Source: Photobacterium sp. GB-56 (lineage in GTDB: Bacteria > Pseudomonadota > Gammaproteobacteria > Enterobacterales > Vibrionaceae). From it: a stretch of DNA of 64,000 bases. Below, in pieces: positions 47,623 to 57,877 of this stretch; positions within the stretch are counted from its first letter, which is position 1, and each line of letters starts with the position of its first letter. Location: NCBI RefSeq assembly GCF_003026105.1, contig NZ_PYNW01000010.1, positions 1 through 64,000 of the forward strand, given 5' to 3'. Under the pieces are notes generated by a model. The model did not search any database and was not told the DNA's origin. It worked only from the letters and a program-made list of their open reading frames with translations. The position numbers were made by a program, and so were the translations under genes.

Positions 47623-47707
47623 CAGAAAAGCCTTAAAAACCTCACTTTCGCCATCCTTTTCAAAACTTTTTATTCATCTTTTTGTAACATTTTCATCATT
47701 CATCGAT

Positions 47708-47736
47708 TTGACATCAGTTTGAGACAATATTATTAC
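47708..47736 (+). promoter_or_regulatory. Candidate ppc promoter
   Basis: -35 TTGACA (47708-47713), 17-nt spacer, -10 TATTAC (47731-47736, four of six). It would give ppc a leader of about 190 nt. Confidence 0.5.
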
Positions 47737-47930
47737 TAACTGTTATTTGTTAGCAAACGAGCAATAATGAAACAAAATTACAGACTTCAATCGCATTTAT
47801 GACCAAAATCAAAGTAGAGTGGTTTTAACACTTATAAATGTAATGATAGTTGACCTCAAAGTGAGATCACGGCTAGATTGTCTGTTAGAAGTTTAAATTG
47901 GATGTAACTAAATTACGAGATGGATGCGAT

Positions 47931-50561
47931 ATGAATGAGAAATACAGCACGTTAAAAAGTAACGTAAGTATGCTAGGCCACCTGCTTGGTAATACCATTA
48001 AAACGGCACATGGTGACGAACTGTTAGATAAAGTCGAAACTATTCGTAAACTATCTAAATCAGCACATTCTGGTAGTGAAGAAGATCGTGCAAAGCTTAT
48101 CGATGAGCTACAGAACTTACCCGATGATCAATTACTTCCAGTTGCTCGCGCCTTTAGCCAATTCCTAAATCTCACGAATATTGCAGAGCAATACCATACT
48201 ATCTCTCGTCAATGTGAAACCACACTATGCAGCCCTAATGCACTCGATGAGCTATTTAATAAGCTGACCGATAATGACGTCAATCAGCTTGATTCTATTG
48301 AAGCGGTTCGTGAACTAAATATTGATTTGGTGCTAACAGCACACCCAACAGAAATCGCCCGACGTACCATGATTCACAAATTGGTACAGATTAATAAATG
48401 TTTATCTCAATTAGAACTTAGCGAGCTATCAACCTCTGAACGCGCGCGTATCGAACAGCGCCTGGAACAGCTTATTGCCCAAGCATGGCACTCCGATGTT
48501 ATTCGTCAGCAACGCCCAACCCCGATTGATGAAGCCAAATGGGGCTATGCCGTTATTGAAAATTCACTATGGCAAGCTGTACCAGAATTTCTTCGCCTAT
48601 TTGATGAAAAATTACAGCAACATCTTGGCGAAGCCCTACCTCTTGACGCATCACCTGTCACCTTCTCATCTTGGATGGGTGGAGACCGAGATGGTAACCC
48701 ATTTGTTACCTCGAAAGTGACACGTGAAGTGCTCGCTTTATCACGCTGGAAAGCGGCAGATCTTTACCTCAATGATATTCAAGAGTTAATCAACGAATTA
48801 TCCATGACTCAGTGTAACGAGACGGTGCGTGAGCTTGCAGGCGAAGAGCATGAACCTTACCGCGCGATTCTAAAGCAACTACGTAATAAGCTGCTTCACA
48901 CTCGTGACAATCTTGATGCGAAGATTCATGGTCAAAAACCCGCCTCCGATATTATTATTGAAGATATTGCAGAGCTGTGGGATCCACTGTATGCGTGTTA
49001 CCAATCATTGCATGAGTGTGGCATGGCTATCATTGCTGATGGTCTACTGCTTGACACATTACGTCGCGTTAAATGTTTTGGCGTACACTTAGTCCGTTTA
49101 GATATTCGTCAAGAAAGTACTCGTCATTCAGATGTAATTTCAGAGCTTACTCGTTACCTTGGACTGGGTGATTACGACCAATGGAGCGAGCAAGATAAAA
49201 TTGCTTTCCTTGTTCGTGAACTATCATCAAAACGCCCACTCCTTCCTCGTGATTGGGAGCCATCGGCAGAAGTTAAAGAGGTCATTGAAACCTGTAAAAC
49301 TATTGCTGAACAATCCCGTGAAGCATTAGGTTCATACGTCATTTCAATGGCGCGAACGGCCTCTGATGTACTTGCTGTTCACTTACTACTGCAAGAAGCG
49401 GGCTGTCCATTTAGAATGGATGTCTGTCCATTATTCGAAACCCTTGATGATTTGAATAATGGTGCAGATGTGATTGAGCAACTACTGAATATTGACTGGT
49501 ATCGTGGCTTTATTCAAAACCACCAAATGGTCATGATCGGCTACTCAGATTCAGCTAAAGATGCGGGTGTAATGTCTGCAGGTTGGGCGCAATATAGCGC
49601 AATGGAAAAACTGGTTGATGTTTGCGAACAAGCTGGCGTTGAAATCACCCTATTCCATGGCCGTGGCGGTAGTATTGGTCGTGGTGGTGCACCAGCTCAC
49701 GCTGCACTGTTATCCCAACCACCACGCAGCTTAAAAGGTGGCTTACGTGTAACCGAACAGGGCGAAATGATCCGCTTTAAGTTAGGTTTACCAGAAGTCG
49801 CTATCAATAGTTTAAGCCTTTACGCGAGTGCAACACTGGAAGCTAATCTGCTTCCGCCTCCAGCGCCTAAACAAGAATGGCGTGAACTGATGGATGTGTT
49901 GTCTGAAGTCTCTTGTGAAGCTTATCGTAATGTTGTACGTGTTGATCCTGAATTTGTTCCTTACTTCCGTGCTGCGACGCCTGAACTTGAATTAGGTAAA
50001 CTGCCTCTTGGTTCTCGTCCAGCGAAACGTAACCCACAAGGTGGTGTAGAGAGCTTACGTGCGATCCCATGGATTTTTGCATGGAGTCAAAACCGCCTAT
50101 TGCTACCCGCATGGCTGGGTGCTGGTGAAGCTATTCAGTATTCAATCAACAACGGCCACACGAAATTGTTAGAAGAGATGTGCCGAGAATGGCCTTTCTT
50201 CTCGACACGTCTAGGTATGCTTGAAATGGTTTACACCAAAACCAATATAGGTATTGCTAAATACTATGACGAGCGTCTAACAGATGAATCTCTATGGCCA
50301 TTAGGTCAAAAGCTTCGTGATCAATTAGGTAAAGATATTAAGGCCGTATTAACGGTTGAAAATAGCGATCACTTAATGGAACAAGACCCTTGGGGCGCAG
50401 AATCAATTCGATTACGCAACATTTATGTTGAGCCTCTTAATATGCTACAAGCAGAACTGTTATATCGAACTCGACAACAGGAAGAGTTGCCCCCTGCACT
50501 TGAAGAAGCCTTAATGGTTACTATTGCTGGTATTGCAACAGGTATGCGAAATACTGGATAG
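47931..50561 (+). CDS. ppc: Phosphoenolpyruvate carboxylase
   Basis: Anaplerotic enzyme forming oxaloacetate from PEP and bicarbonate. The ATG at 47931 ([16 protein letters not shown]) gives 876 aa, typical for Vibrionaceae; an in-frame TTG eleven codons upstream is less likely. Catalytic His138 lies in [13 protein letters not shown], and the second signature [22 protein letters not shown] and the glycine-rich loop [14 protein letters not shown] are intact; the C-terminus ends MRNTG as in the family. Monocistronic with its own terminator. Confidence 0.97.
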   Translation: MNEKYSTLKSNVSMLGHLLGNTIKTAHGDELLDKVETIRKLSKSAHSGSEEDRAKLIDELQNLPDDQLLPVARAFSQFLNLTNIAEQYHTISRQCETTLCSPNALDELFNKLTDNDVNQLDSIEAVRELNIDLVLTAHPTEIARRTMIHKLVQINKCLSQLELSELSTSERARIEQRLEQLIAQAWHSDVIRQQRPTPIDEAKWGYAVIENSLWQAVPEFLRLFDEKLQQHLGEALPLDASPVTFSSWMGGDRDGNPFVTSKVTREVLALSRWKAADLYLNDIQELINELSMTQCNETVRELAGEEHEPYRAILKQLRNKLLHTRDNLDAKIHGQKPASDIIIEDIAELWDPLYACYQSLHECGMAIIADGLLLDTLRRVKCFGVHLVRLDIRQESTRHSDVISELTRYLGLGDYDQWSEQDKIAFLVRELSSKRPLLPRDWEPSAEVKEVIETCKTIAEQSREALGSYVISMARTASDVLAVHLLLQEAGCPFRMDVCPLFETLDDLNNGADVIEQLLNIDWYRGFIQNHQMVMIGYSDSAKDAGVMSAGWAQYSAMEKLVDVCEQAGVEITLFHGRGGSIGRGGAPAHAALLSQPPRSLKGGLRVTEQGEMIRFKLGLPEVAINSLSLYASATLEANLLPPPAPKQEWRELMDVLSEVSCEAYRNVVRVDPEFVPYFRAATPELELGKLPLGSRPAKRNPQGGVESLRAIPWIFAWSQNRLLLPAWLGAGEAIQYSINNGHTKLLEEMCREWPFFSTRLGMLEMVYTKTNIGIAKYYDERLTDESLWPLGQKLRDQLGKDIKAVLTVENSDHLMEQDPWGAESIRLRNIYVEPLNMLQAELLYRTRQQEELPPALEEALMVTIAGIATGMRNTG

Positions 50562-50580
50562 CAAATTGCAATAATTAATA

Positions 50581-50606
50581 AGGGTCATTTGATGGCCCTT
50601 TTTTTT
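50581..50606 (+). terminator. Intrinsic terminator of ppc
   Basis: AGGGTCA/TGGCCCT (50581-50587 and 50593-50599, one G-U) around TTTGA, then eight T. Confidence 0.88.
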
Positions 50607-50970
50607 CCCGTTATTTATCGATATGTTAAGAAAAATCTTTTTTGTCTCAATATTGATACAGCATAAAGTTTCTTAACAGAGCTATGATAGTTATAACTTC
50701 GATATGAGCAATGATGTATAAGATTGTTTAAGCCTTTAATGGTGCGAGTGATTTTTCGCTATCGAAGTAAGGTCACAAGATAATAAATTTGCAAGCCCGT
50801 ACATCAGATATTTCATCTTGATGTATCGATATTAAGCAAATTAATGATATTGTATGCGGTCTCAACCGAACTATAAGATATTAAGATTATAAATAAAAAA
50901 CGCCATTACGAAGCGTATGTAATCTAGTTCAGTTGTTATTTTTATTTGACGTATTTAACGGATAGAAGAG
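50607..50970. promoter_or_regulatory. aphA upstream regulatory region
   Basis: 364 nt without a gene. It contains two inverted repeats: GTTAAGAAA/TTTCTTAAC (50625-50633 and 50669-50677) and TACATCA/TGATGTA (50800-50806 and 50819-50825). A weak promoter (TTGTAT 50850-50855, 16 nt, TATAAG 50872-50877) would give an 85-90 nt leader. In Vibrio this region binds the LuxR/HapR regulator and AphA itself, and its leader pairs with Qrr sRNAs; I cannot confirm such sites by eye. Confidence 0.5.
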
Positions 50971-51534
50971 ATGTCACTACCACACGTAATTTTAACCGTG
51001 CTGAGCAACAGAGAAGCAACGGGTTATGATATAACTAAAGAGTTTTCTCATAGTATTGGCTATTTTTGGAAAGCGAGTCACCAACAGGTGTATCGTGAAC
51101 TGAATAAGATGGCGACTAATGATCAAGTAACATGTCGACTTGAGCCTCAAGAGGGTAAACCTGATCGTAAAGTCTATGCCATTACAGATGCCGGTCGCCA
51201 AGCACTCTTTAATTGGTTTGAAGAACCTGCACGTAATCCCACAACTCGCGATGAGTTCTCAGCAAAGCTGTTAGTTTGTGGTGTTCACAATTCAGAGCCA
51301 ATGCAAAAGCAACTTGCTGCATTGATCGATGAATCTCAAACACTGATCGGCCATTACAAAGAGCTAGAAAAAATTCATTTCAGCGATTATAAGTCAATGG
51401 ACCGCCAACAACGCTTAGATCGATTAACACTTCGTCGTGGTTTACATAACCGCCAAGCTTGGATTGACTGGGCTGAAGAAGTGCTTATTGAGCTAAAAGA
51501 TATGGACAGTAACGGCAGCCCTGTTGCGCTATAG
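50971..51534 (+). CDS. aphA: Quorum-sensing regulator AphA (PadR family)
   Basis: Low-cell-density master regulator of Vibrionaceae, opposing LuxR/HapR and, in V. cholerae, activating virulence. 187 aa: PadR winged helix (residues 1-85, MSLPHVILTVLSNREATGYDITKEF, YFWKASHQQVYRELNKM, EPQEGKPDRKVYAITDAGRQAL) and a C-terminal dimerising coiled-coil domain (about 95-175) with RLDRLTLRRGLHNRQAWIDWAEEVL. It follows ppc as in V. cholerae. The C-terminus is a few residues longer (SNGSPVAL). Own terminator. Confidence 0.95.
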   Translation: MSLPHVILTVLSNREATGYDITKEFSHSIGYFWKASHQQVYRELNKMATNDQVTCRLEPQEGKPDRKVYAITDAGRQALFNWFEEPARNPTTRDEFSAKLLVCGVHNSEPMQKQLAALIDESQTLIGHYKELEKIHFSDYKSMDRQQRLDRLTLRRGLHNRQAWIDWAEEVLIELKDMDSNGSPVAL

Positions 51535-51558
51535 TTCTTTATCTCTCTCATAAAATAA

Positions 51559-51586
51559 ATAAACCGCAGTTTACTGCGGTTTATTT
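51559..51586 (+). terminator. Intrinsic terminator of aphA
   Basis: AAACCGCAG/CTGCGGTTT (51561-51569 and 51574-51582) around TTTA, then ATTTTTTA. Confidence 0.9.
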
Positions 51587-51626
51587 TTTACGGCACAAAC
51601 CAATCGCAACGCTGCTTTAAAAAAAT

Positions 51627-51655
51627 AAAAAGCCCGCTAACAATAAGCGGGCTTT
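51627..51655 (-). terminator. Intrinsic terminator of metBL
   Basis: AGCCCGCT/AGCGGGCT (51631-51638 and 51646-51653) with a 7-nt loop, followed on the minus strand by TTTTATTTTTTT. Confidence 0.88.
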
Positions 51656-51672
51656 AAAATTTTATCAAACCG

Positions 51673-54087
51673 TTACAGTAAGCAGGCCAGACGATTTATA
51701 TCTGATAATAATGCACCAGCAGTTACATCACGCCCCGCTCCAGGTCCTCGAATCACTAACGGATTATCACGGTACCAATGGCTTTCAATGGCAAAGATAT
51801 TATCGCACGGAAGCAAATTAGCTAGCGCGTGCTCTTGGGGTAAGGCTTCAACACCAACATAAGCGTTGCCATGGCGATCTAAACGAGCTACATAACGCAG
51901 CACTTTGTCTTCCTCTCGCGCACTTTCTAATCGCTCAGCTAAAATCTCATCGAGCACTTGAGTTTGTTCAAAAAACTGCTCAACAGATAATGCTGCAAGT
52001 TCGCTTGGGACTAAGCTTTCAACTTTAACCTGTTCAGGCTCAATCTCTAGGCCTGATTCACGGGCTAATATCACGAGCTTACGCATCACATCACTGCCAT
52101 CTAAATCATGGCGAGGATCTGGTTCAGTGAGTCCTTGTTGCCACGCTTGTTCTACTAACTCAGAAAATGGCACGCTGCCATCATACTGTTGGAACAACCA
52201 AGACAAGGTGCCTGAGAAAATACCAGAAACAGCGATGATCTGATCGCCACTCTCTCGTAAATCACGGACAGTATGATTCACCGGAAGCCCAGCACCAACC
52301 GTCGCGTTATACAACCAATGACGGCTACTTTTCGCAAACGCATCAATCACCGCATGATAATCTTTACTGCTCGCGGAACCCGCCACTTTATTGGCTGAAA
52401 TTAAGTGCAAACCGTGTTCTGCTATTTCTGCATAACGCTTTGACAGCTCGGAACTTGCAGTGACATCAAGCACAATCACATCGTCATAATCAGCACTCGC
52501 AAGATGAGAGAAAAGCGCACCCTCTTGATACTCTATGGCTTCTTGTTCAAATTGTGTCAGTGCTAGCGAAGGATCGATACCTGTAAAGTTCATCCAACAA
52601 CGACGACTATCGAGTACCCCTATTAAAGTAAAACTTAAACCATGACGTTTTTCTAACGCTGATTTCTCTCGGTCGAATAATTCAAGCCAACGGGTGCCAA
52701 TATTGCCTTTACCACAAAGTACTAGCCCTACTCGTTTTTGAGCTTGAAAGAGCGCTTGGTGAATATCACTAACCAAGCTTTCAGTTTCGACATGGCGCAA
52801 TACAGCAACCAAACTTAATCCCGAATCCGCTTCTGTCATAAACTCAACCGGTAAGCCTTTTAACTGCTGATAAAAGCCATGACAGTGGATAGGGTTATTG
52901 ATCACCCCAGCGCCCACAGCAGCAACCATTGAGAAGCCTTCTCGCAACCGTAATTCGGCAGGTGTTCCGCTATCTTGCAGTAAATTTAATACGTCATTCA
53001 CTACCTCTCGAGTATAAGCCAGCATAATACGGCCTTTACTCTGCTCTAGGCTTTGCGCTAAAGGTGCTAATTGATGGCGCGACAATAAACGCTCAACGTC
53101 TTCACGTACATGTTGAACATCCATACCTCGTGGTACATCAACTTCAATCAAACACACATCATCAAGCGAAGAGACAATTTTTGCCCCTCGACCCGATGCC
53201 AGAACACGCTCTACTCGCGTAGAGCCTGATTCAGGTTGATGACTACAACGCAATGTTAAATCTATCGCACTTTGTGCCACCGGTTGTAACGTACGGCTAT
53301 GCAAAACAGGGGCAGCAAGGCGAGCAAGCTCATTAGCTTCATCTAATCGTAATAACGGTAATAGGCAGGCATCGCTAACTTTACGTGGATCAGCACTATA
53401 GACTCCAGCCACATCACTCCAAATCGTGACTCGAGAAACATCTGCTAATGCACCAATGATTGTCGCAGAATAATCTGAACCATTACGACCAAGTAAGACA
53501 GTTTCCCCTTGCTCATTTTGAGCCATGAAACCTGTGATCACTAAACGGTGATGGCTATGTTGTGCAAACTGCTGTTGTAATAATGGCTTCGACGATCGGC
53601 TATCGACTTCTGGCTGTGCGGCGTGTTCGGCGCGTAAAAATAACCGAGAATCCAAATCTGTGGCAGGTAAGTCACGCTGGCACAGTAATGCCGCTAATAG
53701 TCGCGCAGACCATACTTCACCATACCCTTGAATGGTGCCTCGAAGTGCAGGGCTAATAGGGCTTTCACCATAGCGAGCAATGGTTGATAAATCATCATGT
53801 AGTAATTCAATCAAACGTTCTGCTGTCGGCGAATAAAGCAAAGACTCAATTAATTGTTGCTGATAACTGCGGACAGATAACAAGGTTTCATGGGCTTGAC
53901 GACCATCTTTTTCTAATTGCGCTAACCATAATATAAGTTGGTTTGTTGTCTTTCCCGCGGCTGACACAACAATTAAATCTTCATTGTTTGAATACTCCGC
54001 CAGAATATCCGCTACTCGGCGATAGCACTCAGGATCAGCTAAGCTACTACCGCCAAATTTATGTAATTGGCGTAATGCTTTTGTCAT
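51673..54087 (-). CDS. metL: Bifunctional aspartokinase II / homoserine dehydrogenase II
   Basis: Catalyses the first and third steps of the aspartate route to methionine. 804 aa (E. coli MetL 810). The aspartokinase domain (about 1-290) has HKFGGSSLADPECYRRVADI at the start and LGRNGSDYSATIIGAL; an ACT-like region follows; homoserine dehydrogenase (about 455-804) has the NAD motif LCGKGNIGTRWLELF and the NATVGAGLPV signature. Its ATG overlaps the metB stop (TAATG), so the two are coupled. Confidence 0.96.
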   Translation of the reverse strand: MTKALRQLHKFGGSSLADPECYRRVADILAEYSNNEDLIVVSAAGKTTNQLILWLAQLEKDGRQAHETLLSVRSYQQQLIESLLYSPTAERLIELLHDDLSTIARYGESPISPALRGTIQGYGEVWSARLLAALLCQRDLPATDLDSRLFLRAEHAAQPEVDSRSSKPLLQQQFAQHSHHRLVITGFMAQNEQGETVLLGRNGSDYSATIIGALADVSRVTIWSDVAGVYSADPRKVSDACLLPLLRLDEANELARLAAPVLHSRTLQPVAQSAIDLTLRCSHQPESGSTRVERVLASGRGAKIVSSLDDVCLIEVDVPRGMDVQHVREDVERLLSRHQLAPLAQSLEQSKGRIMLAYTREVVNDVLNLLQDSGTPAELRLREGFSMVAAVGAGVINNPIHCHGFYQQLKGLPVEFMTEADSGLSLVAVLRHVETESLVSDIHQALFQAQKRVGLVLCGKGNIGTRWLELFDREKSALEKRHGLSFTLIGVLDSRRCWMNFTGIDPSLALTQFEQEAIEYQEGALFSHLASADYDDVIVLDVTASSELSKRYAEIAEHGLHLISANKVAGSASSKDYHAVIDAFAKSSRHWLYNATVGAGLPVNHTVRDLRESGDQIIAVSGIFSGTLSWLFQQYDGSVPFSELVEQAWQQGLTEPDPRHDLDGSDVMRKLVILARESGLEIEPEQVKVESLVPSELAALSVEQFFEQTQVLDEILAERLESAREEDKVLRYVARLDRHGNAYVGVEALPQEHALANLLPCDNIFAIESHWYRDNPLVIRGPGAGRDVTAGALLSDINRLACLL

Positions 54088-55253
54088 TAGTGAGCCTCCG
54101 CCGCGAGTTTAAAGGCTTGATCAAGATCTTCTATTAAATCACTAGGGTCTTCAAGACCAACCGAAAGACGTAATAATGAGGTGGTGATCCCCGCTTCTGC
54201 CTGTGCTTCATCAGACATTGCACGGTGAGTCATACTTGATGGATGCGCAATTAAGCTCTCAGTACCACCTAATGATTCTGCCAGTGAAAACAGCTTTAAC
54301 TCTTTCACAAACACTTCTAGTTGGGTTTGATCACCCGCAAACTCAAAACTCATCATAGAGCCAAAACCTTTTTGCTGACGTTTGGCAATCTCATGACCAG
54401 GATGGGATGCAAGGCTTGGATGATAAATAGTACCCACCATCGCTTGTTGCTGAAGGTAACTTAATACCGCGGTACCATTCTCTTCATGCATTCTCATACG
54501 CGGTGATAATGTACGTAGACCTCGCAGAGTTAGGTAAGCATCAAATGGTGCGCCAGTCGCACCAATACAGTTCGCCCACCAAGCAATATTTTCTGCCATT
54601 TCGGCATCTTTTGAAATCAGTACCCCACCAACCACATCCGAGTGACCATTGAGGTACTTGGTTGTTGAGTGAACAACAAAGTCGGCACCTAATTCAATTG
54701 GTTGTTGTAATAGTGGCGATAAGAAAGTGTTATCTACAGCAACAAGACAACCCACGGCTTTTGCTTGCTGACACAGCGCCGCAATATCAATCACACGCAC
54801 TAATGGGTTAGACGGCGTTTCAACCCAGATTAGTTTAGGTTTTTTCGCTAAAGCCGCTGTAAGTGCTTCTTGATCCGATTGGTCAACGAACTCAACCTTA
54901 AAGTCACCTTTATTGGCACGAGTATTAAATAATCGATAGGTACCGCCATAACAATCATGCGGCGCAACAATCAAATCATCAGGACCTAATAATGCAGTAA
55001 CCAATAAATTCATCGCAGCTGTACCACAACTGGTTACCACACCACCCGCACCGCCTTCCATCTCACTAAGCGCGTCAGCTAACGTATTTCTAGTTGGGTT
55101 ACCTGAACGAGAATAATCATATTGCGGTACTTCGCCAAAAGCTGGAAAGCTATAGGTCGACGTTAAATAAATAGGAGGAACAACAGCATTATATTGAGAG
55201 TCAACATCAATACCGGTTCTTACTGCAATTGTCGCCAGTCGCTTATCACTCAT
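54087..55253 (-). CDS. metB: Cystathionine gamma-synthase
   Basis: PLP enzyme joining O-succinylhomoserine and cysteine. 388 aa (E. coli 386). MSDKRLATIAVRTGIDVDSQYNAVVPPIYLTSTY opens the Cys/Met-metabolism fold; YDYSRSGNPTRNTL is the substrate/PLP loop and the Schiff-base Lys is in VVHSTTKYLNGHSDVVGG (about 198). First gene of metBL, divergent from metJ across tandem met boxes. Confidence 0.96.
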   Translation of the reverse strand: MSDKRLATIAVRTGIDVDSQYNAVVPPIYLTSTYSFPAFGEVPQYDYSRSGNPTRNTLADALSEMEGGAGGVVTSCGTAAMNLLVTALLGPDDLIVAPHDCYGGTYRLFNTRANKGDFKVEFVDQSDQEALTAALAKKPKLIWVETPSNPLVRVIDIAALCQQAKAVGCLVAVDNTFLSPLLQQPIELGADFVVHSTTKYLNGHSDVVGGVLISKDAEMAENIAWWANCIGATGAPFDAYLTLRGLRTLSPRMRMHEENGTAVLSYLQQQAMVGTIYHPSLASHPGHEIAKRQQKGFGSMMSFEFAGDQTQLEVFVKELKLFSLAESLGGTESLIAHPSSMTHRAMSDEAQAEAGITTSLLRLSVGLEDPSDLIEDLDQAFKLAAEAH

Positions 55254-55556
55254 ACAAACATTCCTTGTCGGGGCAGGATTTAACCCAAGATAATAAATTT
55301 ATAACAACTTTAACCACTACAAAACAAGACGTCAACACATCTGGACGTCTATATGTCTTTGCTTATGGCAGTAAATCCCGCTAAAATTCAGCCATAACAA
55401 AATAATGGTAACAACCTTACTGTAATTTTTCTGTTCAATACGGGACAAAACCGCGATGTTCACGTAATATCGCCGCCCTACAATCCCCGTTGCTAACAGA
55501 AAATGTTGATTCCTGTTACCACCATTATTAACCCAATATCGCTGAGAAGGTAAAAC
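55254..55556. promoter_or_regulatory. metB-metJ divergent regulatory region
   Basis: 303 nt between the divergent genes. The recognisable element is the met-box array at 55327-55358; the rest is AT-rich and should contain both promoters. Confidence 0.7.
55327..55358. promoter_or_regulatory. Four tandem MetJ boxes
   Basis: Four contiguous 8-bp units, AGACGTCA, ACACATCT, GGACGTCT and ATATGTCT, compared with the consensus AGACGTCT (7, 5, 7 and 5 matches). MetJ dimers bind such arrays cooperatively with S-adenosylmethionine. They lie 74 nt before metB. Confidence 0.88.
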
Positions 55557-55874
55557 ATGGCAAAGTGGAATGGCGAATATATTAGCCCTTACGCGGAACA
55601 CGGTAAGAAAAACGAACAAGTAAAAAAAATTACTGTTTCGATTCCATTAAAGGTGCTTAAGATTCTGACTGATGAACGTACTCGTCGTCAGGTGAATAAC
55701 CTTCGCCACGCAACAAATAGTGAATTACTTTGTGAAGCCTTTCTGCATGCCTACACAGGTCAACCGCTTCCCACTGATGATGACATTCGTAAAGATCGCC
55801 CAGACGATCTACCTGCAGAAGCAAAAGCATTAATGGACGCAATGGGCATTAGCTACGAAGACATTAATGAATAA
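55557..55874 (+). CDS. metJ: Methionine repressor MetJ
   Basis: Ribbon-helix-helix repressor using S-adenosylmethionine as corepressor. 105 aa, the family length. The beta-strand that enters the major groove is in [50 protein letters not shown], almost identical to E. coli. GAAGG lies 7 nt before the ATG. Divergent from metBL, whose spacer holds four met boxes. Confidence 0.98.
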   Translation: MAKWNGEYISPYAEHGKKNEQVKKITVSIPLKVLKILTDERTRRQVNNLRHATNSELLCEAFLHAYTGQPLPTDDDIRKDRPDDLPAEAKALMDAMGISYEDINE

Positions 55875-55894
55875 TTATTGCAGTACTATGTCTA

Positions 55895-55926
55895 CAAAAA
55901 AACCAGCCTAACAGCTGGTTTTTATT
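55895..55926. terminator. Bidirectional terminator between metJ and the malic enzyme gene
   Basis: AACCAGC/GCTGGTT (55901-55907 and 55914-55920) around CTAACA, with A-run and T-run flanks. Confidence 0.9.
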
Positions 55927-55952
55927 TTTTTGTCATCAATAGAATAGCGCGA

Positions 55953-57200
55953 TTACACTTCCATATATCCCATTGGCATCTCAATACGCGCGACACCTGA
56001 ATCAATGGCTGCTTGTGCAACTGCTTTTGCGACACGCGGTAATAAACGTGGATCCATCGGTTTTGGAATAATATATTCTCGGCCAAATTCAAGCTGTGAT
56101 ACACCCGCAGCCTCAAGCACACTTTGTGGTACTGGCTCTTTCGCTAACTCTCTAATTGCATGAACGGCTGCTAATTTCATTTCATCATTAATTTGACTTG
56201 CACGCACATCCAATGCACCGCGGAAAATAAACGGGAAACACAGAACGTTATTTACTTGGTTAGGATAATCAGATCGTCCCGTTCCCATAATTAAATCATC
56301 TCTAACTTGATGAGCTAATTCAGGCTTTATTTCAGGATCAGGGTTAGAGCAAGCAAATACAATAGGGTTTTCAGCCATTAGTGCTAGCGCTTCAGGTGGT
56401 AATAAATCAGGGCCTGATACACCAACGAAAATATCGGCTCCCGCAATCACATCTTCTAATGTGCGCTTATCGGTATTGTTAGCAAATAGCTGCTTATATT
56501 CATTTATATCATCACGGCGAGTATGAATAACGCCTTTACGATCGAGCATGTAAATTTTTTCACGTTGCGCGCCACATTTGATCAAGAGCTCCATACACGC
56601 AACAGCAGCAGCCCCCGCACCTAAACACACAATCACCGCTTCACTAATATCTTTGCCTTGTAACTCTATGGCATTGAGCATACCAGCAGCGGTAACAATC
56701 GCCGTACCATGCTGATCATCGTGAAACACCGGAACATTACAACGCTCAATTAAGCGCTGTTCGATCTCAAAACAATCTGGCGCTTTAATATCTTCTAAAT
56801 TAATACCACCAAAAGTATCGGCAATATTTGCGACAGTATCAACGAACTCATCAATAGTGCGATGTTTGACTTCAATATCAATCGAATCAATACCTGCAAA
56901 GCGCTTAAAAAGTAATGATTTCCCTTCCATAACAGGCTTAGAAGCTAACGGGCCTAAATTACCAAGACCTAAAATAGCGGTGCCATTGGTGATCACCGCA
57001 ACTATATTCCCTTTTGCGGTATATTTGTAAACGTTATCAGGATCTTGAGCGATTTCCCTTACGGGCTCAGCAACACCTGGGCTATACGCTAAAGCAAGAT
57101 CTTCAACCGTATTTGCTGGCTTTGTCAGTGCAACGGCTATTTTTCCAGGAGTAGGAAGGGAATGGTAATCTAGAGCTTGTTGACGAAAATCTTCGGTCAT
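55953..57200 (-). CDS. NAD(P)-dependent malic enzyme, short form
   Basis: Oxidative decarboxylation of malate to pyruvate. 415 aa: the malic-enzyme core only, without the phosphotransacetylase-like C-terminal half found in E. coli MaeB (759 aa). Motifs: YSPGVAEPVREIAQDPD (about 38), TNGTAILGLGNLGPLASKPVMEGK with the catalytic Lys, FDDQHGTAIV-type VFHDDQHGTAIV (about 158) and the nucleotide-binding CLGAGAAAVACMELL (about 192). Cofactor preference is not decided by eye. Monocistronic. Confidence 0.92.
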   Translation of the reverse strand: MTEDFRQQALDYHSLPTPGKIAVALTKPANTVEDLALAYSPGVAEPVREIAQDPDNVYKYTAKGNIVAVITNGTAILGLGNLGPLASKPVMEGKSLLFKRFAGIDSIDIEVKHRTIDEFVDTVANIADTFGGINLEDIKAPDCFEIEQRLIERCNVPVFHDDQHGTAIVTAAGMLNAIELQGKDISEAVIVCLGAGAAAVACMELLIKCGAQREKIYMLDRKGVIHTRRDDINEYKQLFANNTDKRTLEDVIAGADIFVGVSGPDLLPPEALALMAENPIVFACSNPDPEIKPELAHQVRDDLIMGTGRSDYPNQVNNVLCFPFIFRGALDVRASQINDEMKLAAVHAIRELAKEPVPQSVLEAAGVSQLEFGREYIIPKPMDPRLLPRVAKAVAQAAIDSGVARIEMPMGYMEV

Positions 57201-57350
57201 AGTGATATTTGAGCCTCAACGCTGACATTTATAATGGCAAATTACATCTATGTGTAATTCGTATTTGTTATTAAATCATATGCCATTAAGTATTAATTTC
57301 CCAGCTGATAGCTAACAGTTATTCTTCACATATTTTATTGAGACATAAAA

Positions 57351-57376
57351 AAAAGGATGCTTTCGCATCCCTTTTT
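57351..57376. terminator. Terminator after rpmE
   Basis: GGATGC/GCATCC (57355-57360 and 57365-57370) around TTTC; on the minus strand a run of eight T follows. Confidence 0.88.
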
Positions 57377-57398
57377 TCTAAATTCATCTGGCAAGTAA

Positions 57399-57611
57399 TT
57401 ACTTGCTAGTAAGCGCACCGAAACGCTTGTTGAATTTGTCAACACGGCCGCCAGAGCTAACTTGACGTTGTTTACCAGTGTAGAATGGGTGGCACTTGTC
57501 GCATACATCAAGGTTGATGTCTTTACCCATAGTAGAGTTAAATACGAAAGTGTTGCCACAAGAACAACGTGCGTTTACTGCTTTGTACTCAGGATGAATA
57601 CCTTGTTTCAT
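57399..57611 (-). CDS. rpmE: 50S ribosomal protein L31, zinc-binding (C+) form
   Basis: Large-subunit protein bridging to the 30S head. 70 aa as in E. coli. Cysteines at 16, 18, 37 and 40 (ARCSCGN and CDKCHPF) form the zinc site, so this is the C+ paralogue. A C- copy induced under zinc shortage is usually encoded elsewhere. Divergent from priA with 266 nt between. Confidence 0.97.
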   Translation of the reverse strand: MKQGIHPEYKAVNARCSCGNTFVFNSTMGKDINLDVCDKCHPFYTGKQRQVSSGGRVDKFNKRFGALTSK

Positions 57612-57877
57612 GGGATAACCTCAAAATAAAGGCCGTGTCGCTCTCCCGATCCAAAGCCGGGCACCACACGTCGTTAAAAAATAGCTTGCCACATTATGTG
57701 ACAAATCAGGCGGAGTATAGTAATCAATCATCCGGCGGAGATCAATACAGATGCCGATTTTTCACGCGTAATTTCTTTGTACCACACCGCGTTCTTCACC
57801 TATCAGACTTAACAGCACTTATCGAGTTTCACTTGGTCTGGTATTATTCAACACAAGCTCAATGACTGCAGTAAATT

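Larger units (their letters stand above)
47306..47930. other. argC-ppc divergent intergenic region
   Basis: 625 nt. It holds the argC leader with its small ORF and hairpins (about 47306-47590), the argC promoter and the ppc promoter. I find no trace of argE, which occupies the corresponding place beside argC in Vibrio cholerae. Confidence 0.6.
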
